This document shows positions 31,312-39,219 of a stretch of DNA of 48,662 nucleotides, piece after piece. The translations under genes were made by a program, and so were the position numbers. The notes under the pieces were generated by a model that saw only the letters and a program-made list of their open reading frames with translations, was not told the DNA's origin and did no database searches. Position 1 is the stretch's first letter. The number at the start of each line of letters is the position of its first letter. The DNA is from Clostridiales bacterium (GTDB taxonomy: Bacteria > Bacillota > Clostridia > Christensenellales > Aristaeellaceae), in the NCBI GenBank assembly GCA_004557805.1, contig SFFS01000001.1:1-48662 (forward strand), written 5' to 3'.

Positions 31312-33131
31312 GCTGCCTGAACTGCTTTGAAAGCACGCTGTGCTATACCGCGCCCAGCCACGGCGACTGGGGCATCGTGCGCATCGCGGCGCTGGTGCCC
31401 GAAACGCATCTGCTCTTTGTCAGCCCGTCCGCCTGCGGCCGTCACGGCGCGCTGGGCGCGCTCCAGCACGGATTCAAGGATCGGGTCAGCTATCTGGCGA
31501 TTACGCGCGAGGATATTATCGCCGGATACGACGGCCTTGTCGAAGAGGCGGTATCCGAGCTGCTGCGCCGGAAAAATCCGCGGCCAAGGGCAGTGCTCAT
31601 TTTCGTCAGCTGCCTGGACGATCTGATCGGAACCGACCTGAACAGCCTCTGTCAGCGGCTGCATGCCGCGCATTCCGACGTCGAATTCCAGCCGGCACAC
31701 ATGAACCCCATCACGCTGGACAGCAAAAAGCCGCCGATGGTGACCACGCAGGCCGCCATGTACGCATTCCTGCATCCGGCCGAAGCGCACGATCAGGGAA
31801 TCAACCTGATCGGCAATCTGGACGCGCTCCATCCCGGCTGCGAACTGTTTCAGGTGCTGAAAGCCTGGGACTGCGCCCCCGTCCGCCATCTGTCGGATTT
31901 TGAAACTTTCGAGGGGTATCAGGCCATGGCGAAAAGCCGCGCGAATCTGATGCTGTCCCCCATCGCGTCGCTCGCGGCGCAGCAGATGCAGGCGCGGCTG
32001 GGCATCCCCCAGCTGTTCCTGCCCGTGAGCTATGATCCGGATGAAGTCCGGGCCGAATACGAGCAGCTGGCCGCATTCCTTGAAAAGGATGCTCCGAACC
32101 TGCCCCGGCAGCGGGAGGAAGCACTGTGTGAAACGGAAACGGCGCGCAGCGCGCTGAACGGCCGCCCGGTATGGATCACCGCCGGTTCGGTGCTGAAGCC
32201 GTTCGGTCTGGCGCGGGCGCTGGTTCAGGCCGGTTTCAACGTAGAGGCGGTCGTCGCGCAGACAGCGATTGCGCCCGACCGCGCCGCCTTCCAGTGGATT
32301 CGCGAGAATCATCCCGAAATCGCAGTCATTCAGCCGCAGCACGTCAACGTAATCGACTTCGCCCATCGCTCCGAGGAGGCAGTCGCTATGCGGACGCACC
32401 GCCCGCCGGTCGTCATCGGCGGCGGAGTCGAGGGCATGGCGAACCTTCCGGGGCTGACGGAGGAATACGAAGCCCCGCAGGGCGCGATGAATCCCGATTT
32501 CGCCGGTATGGAAGATCCGCGCGGCACGTTCCGCATTCTGTCCGGCATTCCGCTGGTCATGGTGATCGACGAAGGCCGTCTGGAAGGGCGCGCAGCGCCG
32601 CAGAGCATCGGCGAATTGCTCGGCGGCGAATTTGAAAAAAGCGTGATCTATCCGGACGACGGACACATGCTGGACGGCGTGCTGCTGTACTATTTTTACC
32701 TCGCCGGCGGCATGGCCGCGATCGACGCGCTGCGCGCGGCCTGTATCCGCGGCGTGCATCCCTCCCAGATGATCAAATACGGCGGCATCGAAGAAAAGCC
32801 CGCCGTAATGCTGATGCCCTATATTTTCGCACAGATCAAGGCGAAAGAACCGGGCATGCACGTAGTCTGGCCTGCCGAGGGCGCGCCGCTGATCCCCATT
32901 CTGGAGTGCGTGCGCAAAGACGCTTCTTCCCAGGCGCGCGCCGCGGCGGATTTTATGGCGGGCGCGGAGATCGGCCGGCTGTTCATGGAGCAGGGCATGT
33001 TCCCCTCCAGCCATCCGGAAATCGAAAATAATCTGCCGGGAAAAATCTGGTTCGCCGGCTGGGAAAACATTTACGCCGACAGGCTTCCCGAACTGCTGCC
33101 GCAGCTCAAAAAGCGTTTTGTGGAGGGATAA
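31308..33131 (+). CDS. Nitrogenase component 1-like protein fused to a solute-binding-protein lobe
   Basis: A 607-residue protein. The first ~385 residues resemble a nitrogenase component 1 subunit (NifD/NifE/BchN group): C3, C6 and C12, then C43 in VSPSACGRHG and C102 in FVSCLDDLIGTDL fall where the P-cluster cysteines of such proteins lie. Later Rossmann-like segments include VWITAGSVLKPFGLARALV. From about residue 388 the sequence changes to the C-terminal half of an iron-type periplasmic binding protein: GTFRILSGIPLVMVIDE, HPSQMIKYGG, VVWPAEGAPLIPI and IWFAGWENIY. No signal peptide is present, so the lobe is cytoplasmic. No second component 1 subunit is encoded nearby. The domain boundary is my reading and the fusion needs a profile search. 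Confidence 0.8.
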   Translation: MSCLNCFESTLCYTAPSHGDWGIVRIAALVPETHLLFVSPSACGRHGALGALQHGFKDRVSYLAITREDIIAGYDGLVEEAVSELLRRKNPRPRAVLIFVSCLDDLIGTDLNSLCQRLHAAHSDVEFQPAHMNPITLDSKKPPMVTTQAAMYAFLHPAEAHDQGINLIGNLDALHPGCELFQVLKAWDCAPVRHLSDFETFEGYQAMAKSRANLMLSPIASLAAQQMQARLGIPQLFLPVSYDPDEVRAEYEQLAAFLEKDAPNLPRQREEALCETETARSALNGRPVWITAGSVLKPFGLARALVQAGFNVEAVVAQTAIAPDRAAFQWIRENHPEIAVIQPQHVNVIDFAHRSEEAVAMRTHRPPVVIGGGVEGMANLPGLTEEYEAPQGAMNPDFAGMEDPRGTFRILSGIPLVMVIDEGRLEGRAAPQSIGELLGGEFEKSVIYPDDGHMLDGVLLYYFYLAGGMAAIDALRAACIRGVHPSQMIKYGGIEEKPAVMLMPYIFAQIKAKEPGMHVVWPAEGAPLIPILECVRKDASSQARAAADFMAGAEIGRLFMEQGMFPSSHPEIENNLPGKIWFAGWENIYADRLPELLPQLKKRFVEG

Positions 33132-33134
33132 CTC

Positions 33135-33827
33135 ATGCAGATGATCACCGTATCCGGCCCTCCGTCCGCCGGAAAGACGTCCGTAATCCTGAAAGCCGCA
33201 GCTTGCCTGCGCAGTCAGGGGCATGCGGTGGGAATCGTCAAATTCGACTGCCTGCTCAGCGACGACGATCAGCTCTATGCCGCGGCCGGGTTTCCCGCCA
33301 AAAAGGCGCTTTCACGCGAATTGTGTCCCGATCACTTTTTCATCAGCAACGTTGAGGACGCTTACGCATGGGGCGAACGCCGCGGGCTCGATCATCTGAT
33401 TACGGAAAGCGCAGGGCTTTGCAACCGCTGTTCGCCGCATATCCGCGGCATTATGGCGGTATGCGTCATCGACCAGCTCAGCGGCATCCGCACCCCGGCG
33501 AAAATCGGGCCGATGCTGCGCCTTGCGGACGAGGTCGTTATCACCAAGGGCGACATCGTCTCGCAGGCGGAACGCGAGGTGTTTGAAATGAAGGTGCGCA
33601 CCGTCACGCGGGCGGAAATCCTGCACGTTAACGGCCTGAACGGCCAGGGCGCGCAGTACCTCGCCGACGCGATGCAGCATTACGCCTCCGCCGTAACGCT
33701 GAAGGAGCAGAAGCTGCGTTTCCCGATGCCGATGGCGCTGTGCTCCTATTGCCTGGGCGAAACGAAAATCGGCGCAGAATACCAGATCGGCAACCTGCGC
33801 AAGGCGGATTGGGGGGACGAAGCATGA
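33135..33827 (+). CDS. HypB/CobW-like SIMIBI GTPase
   Basis: A 230-residue GTPase. SGPPSAGKTS (residues 7-16) is the P-loop, ITESAGLCNRCSPH (89-102) is the switch/metal region with a C96-x-x-C99 pair, and VVITKGDIV holds the TKxD guanine-specificity motif. VNGLNGQGAQYLADAM resembles the end of HypB-type G domains. A second pair C203-x-x-C206 is in the tail. HypB-type proteins insert nickel or guide other metal centres; here the two cysteine pairs suggest metal or cluster handling for the nitrogenase-like enzyme. GGAGGG lies seven bases before the ATG. Confidence 0.85.
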   Translation: MQMITVSGPPSAGKTSVILKAAACLRSQGHAVGIVKFDCLLSDDDQLYAAAGFPAKKALSRELCPDHFFISNVEDAYAWGERRGLDHLITESAGLCNRCSPHIRGIMAVCVIDQLSGIRTPAKIGPMLRLADEVVITKGDIVSQAEREVFEMKVRTVTRAEILHVNGLNGQGAQYLADAMQHYASAVTLKEQKLRFPMPMALCSYCLGETKIGAEYQIGNLRKADWGDEA

Positions 33828-34816
33828 GCGCTATTGCAAACCGGACAATCTCTTCCCTGACGGAGCAGTGGCCGTTCGTGTGCGAATGGCTGGATTCCTA
33901 CCATTTCACCTACGACCCCGCCCAAACGCTTTCCGACTGCATTGCGCGCACGCCAGACGGCTATTTCCGCGACATCGACCGCACGCGCAGCGGCTTCGTG
34001 CAGGAGCTGGAGCAGTATATCCGCGACATCAGCGCCTTCCTGGGCGAAGAGGATGAAACCGTGGAAACGGTCAGCCTGCTCCCCGGCCATGACAAGCGCG
34101 GAGTCCCGGAAGGCTTTTCGCGGATCGACTGGCGTGCCGGCGAAGTGATCGCCATCGTGGGCGCGACGGGCAGCGGCAAAAGCCGCCTGCTGGCCGACGT
34201 GGAATGGTGCGCCAGCGGGGACACGCCCACCAGCCGGCGCGTGCTGATCAACGGCCGTCCGCTCGGCCGCGGCGAAAAGGGCAAACGGCACATCGTAGCG
34301 CAGCTTTCTCAGAACATGAATTTCGTAATCGACGCAACGGTTCTGGAGTTTCTGAGCCTTCACGCCGGAAGCCTGCGCCGGGAAGACCCGGAAGGCGACG
34401 CGCGGCGCGCGTTTGAAATGGCCAACAATCTGGCAGGAGAAACCTTCAGCGCGGACACGCCTCTGACGGGGCTCAGCGGCGGGCAGTCCCGCGCGCTGAT
34501 GATCGCTGACTGCGCAGTTCTTTCCGACGCGCCGATCGTGCTCATTGACGAAATTGAGAACGCGGGAATCAACCGCCGCAAGGCGCTGGCCGCGCTGACC
34601 GGCGAGAACAAAATCGTCCTCATGGCGACGCACGACCCCGTGCTTGCGCTGCTTGCTGACCGGCGGCTGGTCGTTTGCGGCGGCGGGATCAGCGCCGTGC
34701 TGGAAAAGAGCGACGCTGAAAAAGAAGCGCTTCGCTTTGCAGAAGAAATGGACGCACGGCTGATGCAGATGCGGGAAGCCCTGCGCTCCGGCCTCCGTCT
34801 GGAAGCGACGGAATAA
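33824..34816 (+). CDS. ABC-type ATPase with an N-terminal helical extension
   Basis: A 330-residue soluble ATPase. Residues 1-90 are an extension whose start (TISSLTEQWPFVCEWLDSYHF, then LSDCIAR) looks like the DUF1858/ScdA-type N-terminal helical domain; this is tentative. Walker A GATGSGKSR is at 113-121, the signature is LSGGQSRALMIAD, Walker B VLIDEIENAG and the H-loop MATHD. The Q-loop is LSQNMNF. No membrane protein is encoded with it, so it may be a cofactor-maturation ATPase rather than a transporter. The ATG overlaps the GTPase stop (ATGA). Confidence 0.85.
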   Translation: MSAIANRTISSLTEQWPFVCEWLDSYHFTYDPAQTLSDCIARTPDGYFRDIDRTRSGFVQELEQYIRDISAFLGEEDETVETVSLLPGHDKRGVPEGFSRIDWRAGEVIAIVGATGSGKSRLLADVEWCASGDTPTSRRVLINGRPLGRGEKGKRHIVAQLSQNMNFVIDATVLEFLSLHAGSLRREDPEGDARRAFEMANNLAGETFSADTPLTGLSGGQSRALMIADCAVLSDAPIVLIDEIENAGINRRKALAALTGENKIVLMATHDPVLALLADRRLVVCGGGISAVLEKSDAEKEALRFAEEMDARLMQMREALRSGLRLEATE

Positions 34817-34913
34817 AACGGTCGTCGCAGACGGTTCGGCGGAGGGCATATTTCTCATATCTCCCCCGCAGCGCGTTGCGGAAATGGAATATCAGGCGCT
34901 TACGCGCCGAACA

Positions 34914-34954
34914 AATAAAGGCCCGCACGGTTTCGAAACCGGCAGGCCTTTATT
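34914..34954. terminator. Bidirectional terminator between the nif-like and LarA genes
   Basis: AATAAAGGCC and GGCCTTTATT pair perfectly; inside, CGGTTTCGAAACCG makes a second stem. It serves both convergent transcripts. Confidence 0.8.
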
Positions 34955-34957
34955 GAT

Positions 34958-36247
34958 TTATACTTCTTCACCGACGATTACTTCCACGCCGTTCGGGATC
35001 ACCGTAACGGTGGAATCAGCACCCATGCGGCGGGCGGCGGATTCGAGCGCCTGACGAGCGGTCGCCGCCCATTCCAGGTGCATCGCTTCAATAAAAGCGC
35101 GGTTTTCCTCGCCGGTCACAATGATGCAGTGCGCCCTGCGCATGACGCGCGCAAGAATCTGCGCCTGCCACTGATCCGGAAGCGTTTCCTCCGGCGGAAT
35201 GGTCTCAATGTCCGAAAGAACGCTTTCCGGCCCCGGTCTATCTGCAAACCAGTGAAAAAAGCCTGCGCCGCCGTGACCATCCTCCATTGCTGCGCAAAGA
35301 ATAATGCAGCCGCCCTGTCGCACACAGCGTTCCGCCGCGGTGAGGCTCTTAACGCACTGATAAAAGTTCTGGTCCAGCGGATATCCGCCGTTGGAAGTGA
35401 CGACAATATCTGCGGATGCGAGCGGTACACGGGCGTGCGCCAAGCAGGCGCGGCACCCGGCTTCATGCGCATCGTTAAGGTTGCCCGCAAACGCAGCGGC
35501 AATCTGTTTGTTTTCATCCAGAAGAACATTGAGAATAAAAGCCAGCTTCGCCTGTTCGGCAGCAAAAATCATGTCTCGATGTATTGGATTCTCTGCCAGT
35601 ATCCCCTGCCGCGCATGCGCAGAAGCGATAAACTGCGCATTATGATTGTGGACAATCGTCTCACGCGCAGCGATACCCGGCAGGATACTCTTGCGTCCGC
35701 CAGAAAACCCCGCAAAAAAATGCGGCTCGATAAATCCTTCCGCCACCACCAGCTCCGCCCACTTTACCAGGCGGTTCACGCGCAGCCTTCCGCCGGAGGG
35801 AAGCACGCCCAGATCGACCATTTCCGCATCGTCAAAGGCATTATGGACGATGATGTTCTCGTTGCGAACGATATCCTCGCCAAAGCGCCGAGACTGTTCC
35901 TCCAAGGTCATGGCACGATGCATGCCGGTTGCCACCAGAATGCGAACATCGCACGTCGGATTCTTTCTGCGCAGCTCCTCGAGCAGTAATGGCAGCGTAA
36001 TTCGGCTGGGCATGGGGCGGGTGTGATCGCTGGTAATAACAAGGATGTTCTTTTTCCCACGTGCTATCTCGCATAGTCGCTGACTGCCGACGGGGTGCGA
36101 AAGCGCCTGTCGCACAATCTCGTCCTGCGAAATGCTATCAAACGAATGCTCAAGCTGTTTTCGGGGCGTTAAAATGCCCTGAACACGCGCGTCCTCCACA
36201 TCAAACGTACAGAAGCCGCAGCCATAAGGAATCCGGAACGTTTGCAT
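34958..36247 (-). CDS. LarA-family nickel-dependent racemase, second paralogue
   Basis: A 429-residue LarA homologue distinct from the one at 25 kb. The active-site set is complete: D74 and R77 in SDHTRPMPS, H110 in ATGMH, H176 in EPHFFAGFSGGRKSILPG, K186 and H200/H202. The substrate is a 2-hydroxy acid of unknown kind. GAAAGGAG lies upstream of the ATG, which diverges from the enolase-like gene. Its position at the edge of the catabolic island suggests that it handles the hydroxy acid degraded there. Confidence 0.92.
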   Translation of the reverse strand: MQTFRIPYGCGFCTFDVEDARVQGILTPRKQLEHSFDSISQDEIVRQALSHPVGSQRLCEIARGKKNILVITSDHTRPMPSRITLPLLLEELRRKNPTCDVRILVATGMHRAMTLEEQSRRFGEDIVRNENIIVHNAFDDAEMVDLGVLPSGGRLRVNRLVKWAELVVAEGFIEPHFFAGFSGGRKSILPGIAARETIVHNHNAQFIASAHARQGILAENPIHRDMIFAAEQAKLAFILNVLLDENKQIAAAFAGNLNDAHEAGCRACLAHARVPLASADIVVTSNGGYPLDQNFYQCVKSLTAAERCVRQGGCIILCAAMEDGHGGAGFFHWFADRPGPESVLSDIETIPPEETLPDQWQAQILARVMRRAHCIIVTGEENRAFIEAMHLEWAATARQALESAARRMGADSTVTVIPNGVEVIVGEEV

Positions 36248-36364
36248 GACGATGCTCCTTTCAAAAAATAAATTTAATTTGGAATATATTGTACTATATA
36301 TGGAACAAATATTATGGTTTATGTAGTTCGCGCTTTAGTAATGCAGTATTTTCCCAATAGTCAT

Positions 36365-36392
36365 ATTATATACGAAATCAATGCAATTACAA
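36365..36392 (-). promoter_or_regulatory. Promoter of the second LarA gene
   Basis: On the minus strand TTGTAA, 16 bases, TATAAT. The leader is about 110 bases. Confidence 0.6.
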
Positions 36393-36474
36393 GTCCTAAC
36401 AATACGCATTTGTTCCATTTTGCTATCTGCTCATAATTAAATAATATTTTTAGTGAAAAAATTTCGTTTAGTGG

Positions 36475-36503
36475 TTGATTTTTACACTCACATATGATAA
36501 TAT
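36475..36503 (+). promoter_or_regulatory. Promoter candidate of the enolase-like/transport operon
   Basis: TTGATT, 17 bases, TAATAT. It overlaps a CATAT/ATATG dyad. The start codon follows about 67 bases later. Confidence 0.45.
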
Positions 36504-36570
36504 ATGACCATCGAGGAAAATATCTGTCATGCAAATCAAATATTTTACTTTGAAAGGCGGTTGACTGGCG

Positions 36571-37854
36571 ATGTCCAATCATGAGATCGTATCCGTAAAA
36601 GCAATGCAGGTCTTTACCTGGCGTTATCATCCTGGCGTAGAAGTAGTCGTCCGTACCCGCGGCGGCGCAGAGGGCCGCGCGGTCTGCACAGCGGGTATTT
36701 CCATTGGTTCGCACGAAGTGAAATTCGCCTACGATGGCGGCAAGAAATGGGGCGGCATGGGCGTAGAAGGCGCCGTGCGCAATGTTGAAGAAATTATCGG
36801 TCCGGCTATCATGGGCATGGATGCCAGCAAACAGTATGAAATCGACATGGCCATGCTCAACATCTGCGAAAACGCCAAGGAAAAGCTGGGCGGCAACGCC
36901 ATTGCAGCGGTTTCCGCAGCAGTCCTCAAGGCCGGCGCGGCCAGCCTGGGCATCCCGCTTTACTATCACATCGGCGGTATGAACGCGATGTATCTGCCCG
37001 TTCCGGGCGTGCCCGCAGCAGCAGGCCATGAACGTTACGGCGGCGGCGTGACCACTCCTGATCCCAAGCCTACCTATTCCTTCATGTGTCACGGTTTCAA
37101 TTCCTTCGCCGAAGCGTCCTACTGCGGCTGGGAAGTACAGGAAATCTGGCGCAAAACCATGAAGAAAATGGGCGTGTACCCGCCGAACTATTATGACCTG
37201 TACATCATCCCTGCGGGCATCTTTGACACGGACGAGCAGCTCTGGGCGCTGATGGCCGAAACCATCGACAAAGCTGGCTATACCGGCCGCATTGGTATTC
37301 AGGTGGACGTGGCCAGCGATTGCTACTACGACCGCAACGACAAAATGTATCATGGTCTGTTCTCCGCCAAGCCCAAGACAAAGGAAGAAATGCTTGAGCT
37401 GTATAAAAACGCCATTGCAAAGTATCCGTTCGTTATCATCGAAGATCCCTTCTTTGAGGACGATTACGAGAGCCACGCCGAGCTTGTCAAACAGGTGGAT
37501 ATTCAAATCGTCGGCGACGACCTGTTCACCACCAATCCCAAACGCGTCGCCTACGGCGCTTCGATGGGCGCCGCCAATACAGTTCTTCTCAAAGTCAATC
37601 AGGTCGGCACAATTTCCGAAACCATGGACATGGTACAGCTGGCATACCGCAAGGGCTACGGCGTAATGCCGTGCGAAAGCCGCGGCGAAGGCGCTTCCAT
37701 TGCAGACTATTGCGTCGGTATCAACGCGTGCGCGGTACGCGAGATGGGCGTTGGTATCGTAGCCAACCGTTTCCTCGAAATTGAAAAGGAACTGGGCAGC
37801 AAGGCCCGCTTCTCCGGAACGGCCGGACTGCGCGGCGCGCGCTTCCGCAAATAA
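36571..37854 (+). CDS. Enolase homologue with altered catalytic residues
   Basis: A 427-residue enolase-superfamily protein of normal enolase length. The metal ligands D246 (IQVDVAS), E291 (IIEDP) and D316 (VGDDLF) and the catalytic lysine K341 (LLKVNQVGTISE) are kept, as is the first loop Ser (GISIGSHE, 42-49). Two things differ from true enolase: the QEFM segment with the catalytic Glu is replaced by PTYSFMCHG (167-175), and the SHRSGE motif with its His reads CESRGE (368-373). It may therefore dehydrate something other than 2-phosphoglycerate. GAAAGGCGG precedes the ATG. The transporter genes follow downstream. Confidence 0.88.
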   Translation: MSNHEIVSVKAMQVFTWRYHPGVEVVVRTRGGAEGRAVCTAGISIGSHEVKFAYDGGKKWGGMGVEGAVRNVEEIIGPAIMGMDASKQYEIDMAMLNICENAKEKLGGNAIAAVSAAVLKAGAASLGIPLYYHIGGMNAMYLPVPGVPAAAGHERYGGGVTTPDPKPTYSFMCHGFNSFAEASYCGWEVQEIWRKTMKKMGVYPPNYYDLYIIPAGIFDTDEQLWALMAETIDKAGYTGRIGIQVDVASDCYYDRNDKMYHGLFSAKPKTKEEMLELYKNAIAKYPFVIIEDPFFEDDYESHAELVKQVDIQIVGDDLFTTNPKRVAYGASMGAANTVLLKVNQVGTISETMDMVQLAYRKGYGVMPCESRGEGASIADYCVGINACAVREMGVGIVANRFLEIEKELGSKARFSGTAGLRGARFRK

Positions 37855-37916
37855 TCGGGATTTGCCGTTTGGAAAACGGTAAAAAATATCTCTATTCTAT
37901 CAAGGAGGAAAAAACA

Positions 37917-39044
37917 ATGAAGAAATGGCTTTCTCTGCTCCTGGCGGCTCTGATGATCCTGAGCCTGTCGCCCGCCGCTCTCGCTGAAGATGACACAGTG
38001 AAGATCGGCCTCATGGCTACGCTGACCGGCTATCCGCTCAATGGCGAGCATATGGTCAAAGGCTGTCAGATGGCGGCCGATGAAATCAACGCCGCTGGCG
38101 GCGTTCTGGGCAAGGCGCTTGTGCTCGATGTGCAGGATTGCAGCAACACCACCGACATTGGCATCAACGCCATGAACCTCATGATCAGCAACGGCGTTGT
38201 CGGTGTTGTGGGCCCGCATTACTCTACGCAGTGTCTGGCGGTAGAGCCGCTTATCGGCGCAGCGCATGTACCGATGCTCTTCGGCGGCACCAGCCCGAAG
38301 CTGGCCGAAATCGATAACCCCTATCTTTTCCGCATTCGCGCTTCGGATACCATGCAGGCCGCGGCAGCCGCAAAGTATCTGGTTGAGCAGCAGGGCGCCA
38401 AAAATGTCGCCATTCTGCACGGCTCCGACGACTTTGGTACCGGCGGCATGCAAGTTGCTGCGAAGTACTTTGAAGCCAATGGCGTAGCCTTCACCGCGCA
38501 ATCCTTCAACAATGACGATACCGACGTAACCACGCAGATCCTCAAGTGCATCAGCGCCGGCTGTGACAGCGTGCTGATCTGGGCAACCGAGGCCGCGTAT
38601 CCCATCGTCGCCCGTCAGATGTACGAGCTGGGTCTGATCGTGCCCACCATCACCAATCCCTCTCTGGCCGTCGACTCCTGCCTTGCGCAGCTTGAAACGG
38701 AATGGGTGGACGGCTGGTATTGCGTAACCGACTTCCTCACCAGCAATACGCAGGAAAAGGTGCAGAATTTTATCGCACGCTATACTGAAAAATACGGTGC
38801 CGACGAAAGCGTCGACCTCCACTGCGCCGCCTATTACAGCGCTGTATGCGTACTGGCCGACGCCATCAACCGTGCCGGCTCCACCGATACCGAAGCCATC
38901 CGCGAGGCGCTTATGGCCACGGATAACTTCGAAGGCATGGTCGGAAACATGCAGCCCAATGAAAAAGGCGAAATGATCCATGAGATCATCCTGGCGCAGT
39001 GCAAGGATCTGAAAGTCTCCTATATCGACACGATCGCCGAATAA
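37917..39044 (+). CDS. Branched-chain-type ABC transporter substrate-binding protein
   Basis: A 375-residue exported protein of the LivJ/periplasmic family 6 type. Residues 1-23 are a signal peptide (LLLAALMILSLSPAALA). VKIGLMATLTGYPLNGEHMVKGCQMAADEINAAGGVLGK is the opening signature, and NGVVGVVGPHYSTQCLAVEPL and LFGGTSPKLAEIDNPYLFRI the ligand-site region. The ligand need not be an amino acid; the neighbours suggest a hydroxy acid or glycerol conjugate. AAGGAGG lies upstream of the ATG at 37917. Stem-loops follow the gene. Confidence 0.93.
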   Translation: MKKWLSLLLAALMILSLSPAALAEDDTVKIGLMATLTGYPLNGEHMVKGCQMAADEINAAGGVLGKALVLDVQDCSNTTDIGINAMNLMISNGVVGVVGPHYSTQCLAVEPLIGAAHVPMLFGGTSPKLAEIDNPYLFRIRASDTMQAAAAAKYLVEQQGAKNVAILHGSDDFGTGGMQVAAKYFEANGVAFTAQSFNNDDTDVTTQILKCISAGCDSVLIWATEAAYPIVARQMYELGLIVPTITNPSLAVDSCLAQLETEWVDGWYCVTDFLTSNTQEKVQNFIARYTEKYGADESVDLHCAAYYSAVCVLADAINRAGSTDTEAIREALMATDNFEGMVGNMQPNEKGEMIHEIILAQCKDLKVSYIDTIAE

Positions 39045-39058
39045 TATGCAGGAAGGGA

Positions 39059-39098
39059 TGGGACCTGTGCCCGTGCGGTGCGGGTCCCATTTTCTCAT
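39059..39098 (+). terminator. Stem-loop after the binding-protein gene
   Basis: ATGGGACC pairs with GGGTCCCAT around a loop rich in GTGC, followed by TTTTC. Two more small stems follow before the permease gene (GGGGCGC-AA-GCGCCCC at 39125-39142 and CCGCAT-CAATC-ATGCGG at 39158-39174). It is probably partial termination inside the operon. Confidence 0.6.
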
Positions 39099-39219
39099 CA
39101 GGAAACGCCGCATCATTTATGCCGGGGGCGCAAGCGCCCCGAAATGAAGCCGCCGTCCCCCGCATCAATCATGCGGCGTTTTCGGAGCGTATCAAGACGG
39201 GATGCGAGGAGGAAACACT

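Larger units (their letters stand above)
36248..36570. other. AT-rich control region between divergent LarA and enolase-like genes
   Basis: This 323-base, clearly AT-rich region has no gene. It holds divergent promoters at 36365-36392 (minus) and 36475-36503 (plus), plus short TA-rich dyads such as CATAT...ATATG at 36491-36506. It is the likely binding site for the SorC-type regulator encoded in the island. Confidence 0.6.

Noticed and set aside
31254..33224. A 656-codon minus-strand open frame
   Set aside because: It is the shadow of the component 1-like fusion gene and shows only antisense-type composition.
30544..34816. A functional nitrogen-fixation cluster
   Set aside because: Only one component 1-like protein is encoded, and there is no NifK, NifE, NifN or NifB, so N2 fixation is not supported.
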